Assembly: GCF_026151205.1 (NCBI RefSeq)
Contig: NC_087081.1
Span: 7,187,246 to 7,251,245, forward strand
DNA: 64,000 nt
Origin: Bolinopsis microptera
Lineage: Eukaryota > Ctenophora > Tentaculata > Lobata > Bolinopsidae
Direction: 5' to 3'
Below are positions 1 to 10,749 of this stretch, piece after piece (position 1 is the first letter of the stretch; every line of letters starts with the position of its first letter). The position numbers were made by a program, and so were the translations under genes. The notes below the pieces were generated by a model. That model was not told the DNA's origin and ran no database searches. It saw only the letters and a program-made list of their open reading frames with translations.

Positions 1-1363
1 TCGCAGATCAGACCTGGAGTTTCAGCTGAAAGGTTGTCACGTGACGTCATCATGTTCTCACGTGATCTCATCGAACCGTTGCGTGATGGCACTGTTTGGT
101 TGCTAAGCGTTGGTTCTACTTTGCTTTTCATCTCCTTGTAAAGTGATGTAGCGAACATTCCTTCTATATCGTCAGTGGTGTAGGCTGTGTCCCTGAAAGC
201 AAATAAATAGTTCAAAAACAATATATTTAAGTTTAAAGTGAGATATTGGGCGTGAAAACGAATAATTGACTATAATATTAATAACTTTAAAGTAATCTAA
301 GACAATTGGGCTGTGTCCTTACAAACATATAATTTACTTTTAATATAATAGTTTAAAGTACACATCAGGCGTGTCCCTAAAAACAAATAATTTACTTAAC
401 AAGAACAGATAACTTTAAAGTGAGACAATTGATAATTTAAAATATTATGTATATAATTTAGACAAATAAGTTATTTTAGGCAATAAGTTAAAATACACAA
501 TAGAGCATGCGTAAAAGAAAATATGATTTAATAGCTCAAAACTTAGTAAGTAAGTATAAATCATATGGGAATGTTGAACTTAAAAGTTTTTCTCACGTTA
601 TATGACGTCACAAGTCTCGTGATATCAACATCACGTGATATTAACATCACGTGATATGAAGAAATGTGCTGCAAAGGCACGTGATAGAAGCCACGTGGTA
701 CAAAGTCACGTTCCCTCACCTGTGAACACGTTTCTTGAAGTAGAGGCAGATTCCTAGTCCGGTAGCGGTAAGGCAGACTACAAACATGACCCCAACTATA
801 GCAGCTAGTGATGAGGTCGAGGACTTCATACAACAGGCTTCCTGTAGAGTTGATATTAAAATAAATAAGTTTTTACAGATATTAGGCCAAGTAGATTTAT
901 ATGCCATGAAGTTTGGGACTTGGGTCGAGATGAGAACTCCTTCCACTTTTAGGATGAGGATTACTTTCGAGTACCATGCTTTATGTTTCAAACCGGGTTA
1001 ATCCCTGTCTTCCATAAAATGTAGGATATATTATACTAAATATAATGTACAGGACTGTTACTTAATAAACACATAAATAGATATAATAATCAATTATTAT
1101 ATCTATTTATAATGTGTTTATTGTGCTGTTTAAATTATATTGATTATTATTAATAATCAATATATAATATAAACAATATTTTAATAAACAGCACAATTAT
1201 AGTAACTAAAAGGTACCAATTATAATAACCTAGAAGTATTACCACTGACCTGATCAGCACAACATGTTTGTATATTGCTACAAGTCACGCCTCCACACAC
1301 CACATCACCCAGCGTAACAGCTGGAAGCAGAAGTAGTGTGGAAACAAACACTGTTATCAGCAT
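1..1363 (-). CDS. Shisa-like six-cysteine single-pass membrane protein (3' end outside window)
   Basis: Predicted small type I membrane protein of the Shisa/VOPP1/CYYR1-like class (single transmembrane, six conserved cysteines), whose known members act as membrane adaptors. Three exons join in frame: 1250..1363 (38 codons from ATG), 720..841 and 1..192, still open at the edge. Junctions are CAG|GTCAGT and CAG|GTGAGG donors with TACAG and TTTCAG acceptors; phases agree (0, then 2). Residues 1-19 are a signal peptide (MLITVFVSTLLLLPAVTLG). The roughly 30-residue ectodomain has cysteines at 23, 28, 34, 35, 41 and 42, including two CC pairs. A hydrophobic helix spans about 50-73 and ends in the basic stop-transfer KKR. 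The cytoplasmic tail begins with DTAYTTDDIEGMF. Family-typical PPxY/proline-rich motifs would lie beyond the window. The gene is divergent from the gene starting near 2076. Structure is well supported; the exact family is inferred from the cysteine pattern. Confidence 0.75.
600..719. repeat. Intronic cluster of CACGTG palindromes next to a splice donor
   Basis: At least four ACGTG/CACGTG-type copies (for example TCACGTGATAT repeated near 630-660) fill the first 120 bases of the intron that starts at 719 on the minus strand. The same motif type recurs beside exons of the gene at 10.7-21.8 kb. Function unknown. Confidence 0.6.
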
Positions 1364-2075
1364 TATCTCTGTATTTTAACACAGCGTTTGTTAGGGGAGT
1401 TTCTACTTGAATCTCCTTGATTCTTGTGTGGTTTTCTTTTGGAAGTCTTCAGATATCTCTGATTAGAGTTATCAGCTATCCTTGATAGCTTTTCGGAGAG
1501 TTCAATGGTTTAGTCCATTCTAGTTCTTAGCGATTTTAAGATATCAAAAGGTTTTAAAAAGGTTTAAAGAGGACTATTGAGCTATTGTAATACAAATCAT
1601 AATAGTCTGGCTGCGGATACGAAGTTTGAATTTTAAAATTAAGAAAAATACGCCTGATACCTCACCAACGCTGACCTCTATAAATAAACTAGAATACTTG
1701 GAGCGGAGTTAAATTAATTCGATGCTCAATACAAAACCTAGCTTGCCATGAAAACAACACTCACAAAAACACACAAATTGAAATAAAAGCACTTGCAAAG
1801 CACGAGTTTGTAAAAGCCTTGTCCTTTTTAAAAACAGAGAAGACACCAGAGTACTGGAGCAGAAACCAGACCTACTCCGACAATGTTGTAGCTGAGCTGT
1901 GAGCAAATATGTTTCACAGTGCAGCGTAACTAACAAGCAATCTCAACTGATAAGCATAGCTCACAAGTCTCTCTCTCTCTCTCGGCGTCAGTTCCAAGAC
2001 TTGTGAATTGAGAATTTATTGACTTTCACCTTCGCCGGCCGACATTTTAAATTACTTGCACGCAAAAGTTTTAAA
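1364..2075. promoter_or_regulatory. Intergenic region between divergent genes, probable shared promoter area
   Basis: This lies between the ATG of the minus-strand membrane protein (1363) and the proposed ATG of the plus-strand gene (2076). It includes a short (CT)n tract near 1971-1984 followed by a CpG-containing stretch (CGCCGGCCG at about 2033-2041), the least AT-rich DNA nearby. No coding sequence was found. The promoter role is inferred only from the head-to-head layout; transcription starts cannot be placed. Confidence 0.35.
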
Positions 2076-3566
2076 ATGTCTGTAGTTGTTCGAGACGGAG
2101 CGGTTAAATCGCATCTGTTTGTGGGTCTGGAGCTGTTGTTGTTATCCATGTTGTTGTTTTGTTTTTGCTAATCTGTAGGTGTGATAGCAATACAGTGCTA
2201 CTTTTCTTAGGTTACTGGTCAGATTAAAAAACAGATTAAGATATATTATATGATAAATATTATACATTATACAGTATTAAAACGCATGATTTTATATGTG
2301 TGCTAAAAGCGATTAATGTTACGGATTAACATGTAAAACAGCATGTTCTAGAATGGTAATTGTAGCTATTGTTCACTGAACTGTTGTAGTAAATAGAGGT
2401 GGTAAACAGTGTTAAATAGAGGTGAATAATGGTAAAATCATTATGCATCACAAAATATTTATGCGACTCTTTTTTAAGCTTTAAGATGCAGATTGCATAT
2501 TTAATCTATATTTTTTTGAATGTGCACTGCTGCGAAGCAACAGTTCACGTTGTAAATGTTATGTTTCAAATCATGTTAATGTTATGTTACGTATTAACTA
2601 TGATGATAGTCTATATAAATCTATTTTAATGTAATATTGATTGAAATCATTCTGCATCACAAAATATTTATGCGACTATTTTTGGTTTAAGATGCATTTT
2701 ATAGGGATATAAAACAATCTACAATCTTTTTTTAGGGGGACAACCACTACAAATTTAATTACTGGTAGTGATCGTTAATTGTGCGGATTCTTAAATATTT
2801 CGCAATATAATCATAGATCTAACCCGATCGTTTGCAGCCAAAGTTGGGGACAACGGTTGATAGCGGCAGGGGATCAGCAACTGATTTTCTGGATACAATT
2901 ACCGACGGTTATGATCCTTATAATTACCACATTCCTGACACTCCTGCCTCTCAGCCTGGTAATTCTTTGACTAAAACAGTTATATGTTAAAATAAATTTC
3001 ATTTGTTATATTGTTTTATCATCATCGTATTTATACTCAATCACAAATACAGTTAAATTTTTTCATTCACATAAACTATCACACGCTGAATGTGTAGTTG
3101 TTAACGTTATCTTGCAATTCTAATCGTTCAGTTTATCTTCAATGCAGTGTGTAATGCGTAACCGTCCCTTTATATTAGTCGTCCCTTTACGCCAGGTACA
3201 CAAATATATGAATGTCGAATTATTACACTGTGTGTAGTGTTTATTCATTTAACAATGATAATCTTTACTTTTGTTTCAGATCTTGTTGTACGTGGAGTAA
3301 AGAAAGATTTTATCGACGTTGTGGATAACCTGTATCACGACGAGATTATGAAGGAGCAATACCAGCATTCCTCCCTGTCCAAACCTCACGTTACCTCTCT
3401 GAGGAAACAACCAATCAGTGATCAGTATTCTAGTCACGTGATTAATCAAAAGTCGATGAGAGACCAATATTTTCATTCAAACAAGGAGAATAAAGATCCT
3501 AATGGTGGGCGGAAACGTGTCCAGAAAAATAAACAATTCTACTTAAAGAAAGAGTGGCTTAAATAA
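2076..3566 (+). CDS. Unrecognised ~150-residue protein with a KEN box
   Basis: I do not recognise this protein. Two exons are well supported: 2838..2958 (acceptor TTGCAG, donor CCTG|GTAATT, phase 1) and 3280..3566 (acceptor TTTGTTTCAG, stop TAA). They join through a GAT codon and give an acidic segment (DTITDGYDPYNYHIPDTP) followed by a basic, glutamine- and serine-rich tail. A first exon 2076..2120 (MSVVVRDGAVKSHLF) is in phase but its donor, TTT|GTGGGT, is weak, so the start is uncertain. Near the C-terminus NKENKDP contains a KEN sequence, the APC/C degron consensus; with the charged, low-complexity composition this could mean a cell-cycle-regulated disordered protein, but that is inference. 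There is no signal peptide and no membrane helix. It sits head-to-head with the membrane-protein gene upstream. Confidence 0.5.
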
Positions 3567-4670
3567 CGTATTATGTAATGTAGTATTTAGGAGTACTTTT
3601 ACACGATTATTATATACCATATAATATATTGTACCATATATATTGTATACATTACAGTGTTAAAATTAAATGATAAGACACGGCATGTGTTAGATTGTGT
3701 TAACTTGAGTGTACAATGGGGATATGTATTATGTACCCTGAATATATACATTATTACAACTACTAAAAGCTGTTTGGAACGTTCTGTTGTTGTAACGAGT
3801 CCAGTTAACTTTACTTTGCCATAAAATGATAACAATATTTGTAATGATAATTAGAGGGGATTTTTTTCAATCTGTACTGTTTATGATATTGCAGTCAACC
3901 AATTTAAAAGTTATAACTATATAATACATACATGTGTATAAAATTGATAAACCCTCAGTTTTTTCCGGGGATTCAATGAATCATAAATTCAAACTAAGCT
4001 ATATGACCTGAGTATTGATTCGCACAGCTACATTATAATGTACACATGTGGCATCATGCCTCTGTGCAATCAATATAAGAGTGTATTTTTGTTTAATTAT
4101 TAATGTTATTGAAACTTTTTGAGTTTTCCTGGTAGATTGTATTTTCCATTTCTTTTTTCAATGATAATTAATGAACTTATAATTTTTTTGAATGATAATC
4201 GCCAAGTTTAATTAAAAAGATTAACCGATGCAATATTTGTTTTGCATATTTACTTTTACTTTTTGCGTTGAACAATCTAAATTGAGTTAATTTATTTTAA
4301 AAGATTCTTCCGTGTATGTTAAGATCGTGTGTGTACGTTTGTTAATATTTGTAAATTAATCTAAACTTTCTACTGTTCAAATTATAACGTTTTATTTTCT
4401 ATCAGTAAAATTGTATCGTACACTTTATCAACGCATAGACCACGACCGTGTCCCTTTCCAGTTTCCCCTCCAAGTTCCAACTTGTAAGTTGTAGGCTCTT
4501 TGTATTACATTATTAGCTTTGCTGAGCGATGAATATAGCAACAGCTCCGCATGCTCGACCTATTGATACTTTATCTATCTGCTAACTTTTTATCAATGCA
4601 AAGCATCATTGATCATAGGGACATCAGCTACTTAGACTTGATAACCGAAGGAGTTGGACTTTCTGTTCCA
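3567..4670. other. AT-rich intergenic DNA, no gene seen
   Basis: Downstream flank of the small KEN-box gene. Weak poly(A)-like hexamers (ATTAAA near 3666) are present, but no open reading frame with splice signals and no clear repeat could be supported before the satellite begins. Confidence 0.4.
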
Positions 4671-4679
4671 TTTGTTCCG

Positions 4680-6495
4680 CGGAACAATATCTGACGAAAG
4701 TCGATTATCTTGAGATCCTACTGATAAATTTTCTTTAAACTTTCCAGATAGTTGTATGGCTATGAGACGGATATTCTGTGCGATTTTGGGCGAATTTCTA
4801 TGTGCCAAACCTGATATATGACTTCAAACACAAGAAAATATCTCAAAATGGCGGTTTCTAGCGGAACGCAGGCACATATTTCGAGATCCTACTGATAAAT
4901 TTTCTTTAAACTTTCCAGATAGTTGTATGGCTGTGAGACGGATATTATGTGCGATTTTGGGCGAATTTCTATGTGCCAAACCTGAGATATGACTTCAAAC
5001 ACAAGAAAATATCTCAAAATGGCGGTTTCTAGCGGAACGCAGGCACATATTTCGAGATCCTACTGATACATTTTCTTTAAACTTTTCAGATAGTTGTATG
5101 GCTATGAGACGGATATTATGTGCGATTTTGGGCGAATTTCTATGTGCCAAACCTGAGATATGACTTCAAACACAAGAAAATATCTCAAATTGGCGCGTTC
5201 TAGCGGAACGCAGGCACATATTTCGAGATCCTACTGATGAATTTTCTTCAAATTTTCCAGATAGTTGTATGGCTATGAGACAGATAATCTGAGCAAGTTT
5301 AGGCGAATTTCTATGTGCCAAAATTGAGATATGACTTCAAACTCATGAAAACATCTCAAATTGGCGGTTTCGGAACGATATTTGACGAAAGTCGATTATT
5401 TTGAGATCCTACTGATAAATTTTCTTTAAACTTTCCAGATAGTTGTATGGCTATGAGACAGATAATCTGAGCAAGTTTGGGCGAATTTCTATGTGCCAAA
5501 CTTGAGATATGACTTCAAACACAAGAAAATATCTCAAAATGGCGGTTTCTAGCGGAACGCAGGCACATATTTCGAGATCCTACTGATAAATTTTCTTTAA
5601 ACTTTCCAGATAGTTGTATGGCTGTGAGACGGATATTATGTGCGATTTTGGGCGAATTTCTATGTGCCAAACCTGAGATATGACTTCAAACACAAGAAAA
5701 TATCTCAAATTGGCGCGTTCTAGCGGAACGCAGGCACATATTTCGAGATCCTACTGATAAATTTTCTTCAAATTTTCCAGATAGTTGTATGGCTATGAGA
5801 CAGATAATCTGAGCAAGTTTGGGCGAATTTCTATGTGCCAAAATTGAGATATGACTTCAAACTCATGAAAACATCTCAAATTGGCGGTTTCGGAACGATA
5901 TTTGACGAAAGTCGATTATTTTGAGATCCTACTGATAAATTTTCTTTAAACTTTCCAGATAGTTGTATGGCTATGAGACAGATAATCTGAGCAAGTTTGG
6001 GCGAATTTCTATGTGCCAAACTTGAGATATGACTTCAAACACAAGAAAATATCTCAAAATGGCGGTTTCTAGCGGAACGCAGGCACATATTTCGAGATCC
6101 TACTGATAAATTTTCTTCAAATTTTCCAGATAGTAGTATGGCTATGAGACAGATAATCTGAGCAAGTTTGGGCGAATTTCTATGTGCCAAAATTGAGATA
6201 TGACTTCAAACTCATGAAAACATCTCAAATTGGCGGTTTCGGAACGATATTTGACGAAAGTCGATTATTTTGAGATCCTACTGATAAATTTTCTTTAAAC
6301 TTTCCAGATAGTTGTATGGCTATGATACAGATAATCTGAGCAAGTTTGGGCGAATTTCTATGTGCCAAACTTGAGATATGACTTCAAACACAAGAAAATA
6401 TCTCAAAATGGCGGTTTCTAGCGGAACGCAGGCACATATTTCGAGATCCTACTGATAAATTTTCTTTAAACTTTCCAGATAGTTGTATGGCTATA
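4680..6495 (+). repeat. 171-bp satellite array, about 10.5 monomers, direct orientation
   Basis: The phrase GAGATCCTACTGAT recurs at 4712, 4883, 5054, 5225, 5403, 5574, 5745, 5923, 6094, 6272 and 6443, giving steps of 171 or 178 bases. Two monomer types differ just before that phrase: type A carries TAGCGGAACGCAGGCACAT, type B carries GATATTTGACGAAAGTCGAT and is 7 bases longer. From 5225 the order A-B-A repeats as a 520-base unit, a simple higher-order repeat. Copies are nearly identical, so amplification is recent. No coding potential. Confidence 0.9.
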
Positions 6496-7479
6496 TATAT
6501 TATTCAAAGTGCAAGTCGAAGAATTTTTGAAAATCATGATCTTAATTTAAAATTCTTACTTAAATCAATTCTCGTCCAATACTTTGCAGAGAGGGCATCT
6601 AAGAGAGTAACAGGACGGTCGCAATATCAATTTAGGGCTGTTGCATTGAGTAGTCGTCTGAAAGAAACTTATTTAAAACAAGTACCTATTATTTTAAACA
6701 AATAAATGTCCCCAAATGATGCTGTCGTCCTTTACAACACTGTATTTTGCAAGACACCTTGGCTTTTATTTCTTACCGCACTCCATTTTATGTCGAAGTT
6801 CTCTACCTTTCTATGACACTGTACTAACCTTTATTATACCTACATGTATTGTATGGTCTCTGCTTCTTTTTAGTTTAGTGTGGTTTAAAATAAAAGATGT
6901 TTTAATTTTGTCTTGGTCTTATATTAATATTACGTTATAATCTTGTTCATTTCTACACATTTGCTCACATCACTCACAGTCAGCCGCTCTGACATGGTTA
7001 ACCACCTTCCTTGTGTTGTTGGTTAATCATACGAGCGGGATATAAATACCTCATTTCATTTCATTTCATTTCAAATTATAATCTTATATTCAGATTTCGG
7101 ATCACGTGTCCGCAATATTCAATCTATACCATGTCCCACGATATTAGGATGTAAAAAAGAAGTAAAAAGTTTTTAACCTGAATGTACCACGAAGGAGACA
7201 AGGGAACGATACGATTGAAAGACCTGCTGTTGAGAATAATGTTAGCGTTACGTAAAAACTGGCAGTCATCTGTTTTTAGATGCTGAATCCATTCTGACAG
7301 TTAAAGTTGCATTTTCTATTTAATGATACGTGGTCACCCTCACCGTAATACTCCACTCATTACTTATTACATTAATACTTGTTGGAGAAAGAAGATCTTC
7401 GAGCATAACTGTTCAAGGTCTATTAAGCTCTATTATGTTATGTGCCATCCTTGGTAACACTCTAAACCACCGATTTGTA
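6496..7479. other. Spacer between inverted satellite arrays, with a LINE/SINE-like 3' tail
   Basis: About 1 kb separates the two satellite arrays. Positions roughly 6960-7072 end with GAGCGGGATATAAATACCTC followed by four or five ATTTC units. A conserved end plus a short tandem tail is typical of the 3' end of L2/CR1-type retroposons, so this is probably a 5'-truncated copy. The short open frames at 6487..6705 and 6716..6940 match nothing I recognise and have no splice or domain support. Confidence 0.4.
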
Positions 7480-8285
7480 GATTTTAATATTTGGGGCATA
7501 AGAATTCAACGAAACTCGCACAGATTGTTCCTATTATAGCCATGTAACTATCTGGAAAGTTTTAAGAAAATCTATCGGTCAGATCTTGAAATATATGCCT
7601 GCATCCTGCAGAAACCGCCAATTTGAGATATTTTCTTTGTTTGAAATCATATCTCAAGTTTGGCACTTAAAAGAAATTCACCCAAACTTGCTCAGATTAT
7701 CCGTCTCATAGCCATACAACTATCTGGAAAGTTTAAAGAAAATTTATCAGTAGGATCTCGAAATATGTGCCTGTGTTCCGCTAGAACGCGCCAATTTGAG
7801 ATATTTTCTTGTGTTTGAAGTCATATCTTAAGTTTGGCACATAGAAATTCGCCCAAACTTGCTCAGATTATCCGTCTTATAGCCATGTAACTATCTGGAA
7901 AGTTTAAAGGAAATTTATCCGTAGGATCTCGAAATATGTGCCTGTGTTCCGCTAGAACCCGCCAATTTGGAGATATTCTCTTGTGTTTGAAGTCATATCT
8001 CAAGTTTACCACATAGAAACTCACCCAAAATCGCACAGATTATCCGTCTTATAGCCATGTAACTATCTGGAAAGTTTAAAGAAAATCTATCATTCAGATC
8101 TCTAAATATATACCTGTGTTCCGCTAGAACCCGCCAATTTGGAGATATTTTCTTGTGTTTGAAGTCATATCTCCATTTTGGCATATAGAAATTCTCCCAA
8201 ACTCTTACACATTATCCGTCATATAGCCATCTAACTATCTGGAAAGTTTAAAGAAAATCTATCTGTCAGATCTTGAGAAAATCAA
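7480..8285 (-). repeat. 171-bp satellite array, about 4.5 diverged monomers, inverted orientation
   Basis: The same monomer as at 4680-6495 but reverse-complemented. TATCTGGAAAG recurs at 7549, 7721, 7892, 8063 and 8236 (steps of 171-173). Copies are more diverged than in the direct array. The array ends near 8285 before a non-repetitive segment. The 192-base open frame at 7993..8184 simply reads through monomers. Confidence 0.85.
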
Positions 8286-8638
8286 AATTATATTCTAAGT
8301 TATTCACTAAAACACTCGATTTTCGATCTTTTTATTTGGAACAGATTTGTCGAAAGTCCTTCTGAACCGAAGGGAATTTTATGCTGTTTACGTAACGCGC
8401 GAACAAATTTACGTGATCCAAGCACAGACACCGACTATGCAAATAAAGCTGCGCGCGAGTTAAGTTAGAGCGATCCACGCGCGCACATGCCGCATGTGAT
8501 GTGCGGCTACGATGACCAAGTTGTGGCGAATCGCCAATTTAATCATACGGTACACGGTATTAAAAACGATCGAAGTGAAATCGATAGCCCTTTTTCATAC
8601 ACGATAATCGTATTTGAAGACTCTTGTCGTATTTGAAA

Positions 8639-9734
8639 GGGGGGGATGGGGGGGTACCAATGGCATAAAATGGCATAAATGGCATACGTTTTATGGCATA
8701 AATGGAAATTTTTATTGGCCAATTCTCCATTTATGCCATGAATTTAGGTCTTCATATTTGACTTTCAATTCGCAAATTATTATTAGTACTTGAATAAGAG
8801 ACATGTTTCATGCTTTATAACGCTTGGAATGATTGTTAAAGATTCATATGACAAATAAAGAAAATAGAAATGTATTATATCAAAAATGGCATAAATGGCA
8901 TACGTTTTATGGCATAAATGGAAATTTTTATTGGCCAATTCTCCATTATGCCATTTATGCCATTGGTACCCCCCCCCCCCCCCGGGGGGATGCAACGTCA
9001 ATTAATGTCAGTATTCCATAAAAACCCCAAACTGACATTGACATTAATTGACATTAATTGACATTAATTGACATTAATTGACATTAATGTGTCTTGAAAT
9101 TTGAGATTATCATTATTCGATAAATATTCAAGATATTCACGTCTATGTAAGTTAGACCGGTTCAAAAAAAACAAAATGTCCTTGAATTATTATGAGTATG
9201 TTCTTATCTGTTGATCCTTAGGTTCAAAGACCACAAAAAAAAAAGTCAGCTCCCAACTCTTACATCTTCGGTCCCCACCGGCCACGCCCATATTTTATTG
9301 GTTTCTTATACAGGTAAAATATCTAGAATCGGCTTTTTTAGTATGAAGGAGTAATGTTAGCTGTTTAAGATTCGTTATTCACATATAAATGTCATGAAGG
9401 TATTTCGTTTAATGTGGGTTTTAAGTTCTGATTATGTTGAGAACCACGCCCTTGGATGGCCACGCCCATTTAAGAAAAATAAATTTCGGAAAACCGTATT
9501 ATTTTAGTTTTATTGTTTAATGATCTGAATTTTTTCACATTTCACATTTCCATATGTGATAGTAGTGAATAAATTGATGATATAAACGTTCTAAAGTGCT
9601 AAAAATATGGTAGAACTACATAATCTCTGGTCGAAAAATATCGTGTCAATTAATGTCAGTATTCCAAAATTTTGCAAAACTGACATTGACATTAATTGAC
9701 ATTAATTGACATTAATTGACGTTGCATCCCCCCC
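8639..9734. mobile_element. Inverted-repeat DNA transposon (non-autonomous) with poly-G termini and 8-bp target duplication
   Basis: Left end GGGGGGGATG..., right end GACGTTGCATCCCCCCC (9718..9734). After removing a second element inserted at 8649 the left terminus continues as GCAACGTCAATTAATGTCAG and is the reverse complement of the right terminus. The 8-base sequence ATTTGAAA flanks it exactly on both sides (8631..8638 and 9735..9742). Subterminal regions carry tandem copies of the decamer ACATTAATTG (four or five at about 9043-9090, three near 9690-9720). About 750 bases remain without the insert, with no transposase frame. An 8-bp duplication is typical of hAT-type elements; superfamily assignment is inference. 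Confidence 0.85.
8649..8984. mobile_element. Small poly-G-ended MITE inserted in the terminus of another element
   Basis: Ends are GGGGGGTACCAATGGCATAA and its reverse complement (TTATGCCATTTATGCCATTGGTACC plus a 15-base C run in three pieces: ...GCCATTGGTACC then C's). It interrupts the left end of the element at 8639..9734; the host sequence GGGGGATG is present on both sides (8641..8648 and 8985..8992), an 8-9 base duplication. Inner repeats of TGGCATAAATGGCAT and two copies of a segment ending TTGGCCAATTCTCCAT form extended inverted arms. No coding capacity. Confidence 0.8.
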
Positions 9735-9742
9735 ATTTGAAA

Positions 9743-10749
9743 ACAACTGAAGTTTTATTAAAAAACAGTTGTCGTTTTTGGATACGATAGTCTCACCACT
9801 CACGTCGCGATACCCTGATTTCTGTTACTGTTAGGCAGATCCCCAGTTACATTTCTATGTGAGGTCAAGCATAAAAAAGTCTCAGGACAATTCTCCTTTG
9901 TTCCGGGTTGAACTACGGGAAATTATTAAGAATATCAAACAACAGTTAACAACTGGAATTTAAATCTAAGCTTCAATTTACAAAATATTACAATTACAGA
10001 ATGTTATTGTTAAGGCTGACTTCATAAAAATTATGTTTTTTCAATCTATCCACTGCAGTTTATGTATTGCAGAAATGAAAATGAATCATTAATCGAATAA
10101 TATAAGGAACGACATATTTGTTTTCAACCTCTGCAAATATTACACGTAGTGTAATATTTGGAGACTTCATATAAGTACGTATAAATGATGAAGAAATCGA
10201 ATTCCGGGAATGTAATTGTACAAATTTTAATACTGAATTCCGATACACAGAAAGTAAAAATGATAATAATATTTGCTGTAACATGTCGACAATCACATCT
10301 TAAAATCACTGTAAAACAATATAAAAATTAAAACTGATCTCGGCCTTGCTGTTTTGTCTAATATAACCATGATTGAGATACCTGCTATTAGTGCTACTTG
10401 ACTGATAATTTGATTTACTGTCAACTGGGCGAGGAGTCGTTAACACTTATGACCCCTCACAGCTCCGTAAGCCAGTTTACACATATAGCTACTGTGCAGA
10501 TATTATTATTGTCATAGTATACTCATAGATCCCATATCATTATCATTTTACTTTATTAATTATTGTCAGCAGTATTAGAAAGGAGGGTCGACATAAAGCT
10601 TATCTTATTGTAGATTGTAGAATCACTGTGTTCGACCAGTAATTTTGACTATCATGTGCTTGCTCTTCTGAATTCTGTAGTAACTCGTATTTCCGGCATT
10701 CAATCGAGTAAAAGAGGTCTCATCAAGAGGCCTATCTCTATTTATAGTT
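9743..10749. other. 3' flank of the docking-protein gene, no gene seen
   Basis: AT-rich DNA downstream (minus sense) of the TGA stop at 10750..10752. An AATAAA hexamer on the minus strand lies at 10552..10557, about 195 bases past the stop, and is a plausible poly(A) signal. No other supported feature. Confidence 0.4.

Noticed and set aside
4680-6495. CRISPR-like array
   Set aside because: The whole 171-bp monomer repeats without unique spacers, and the genome is eukaryotic; it is a satellite.
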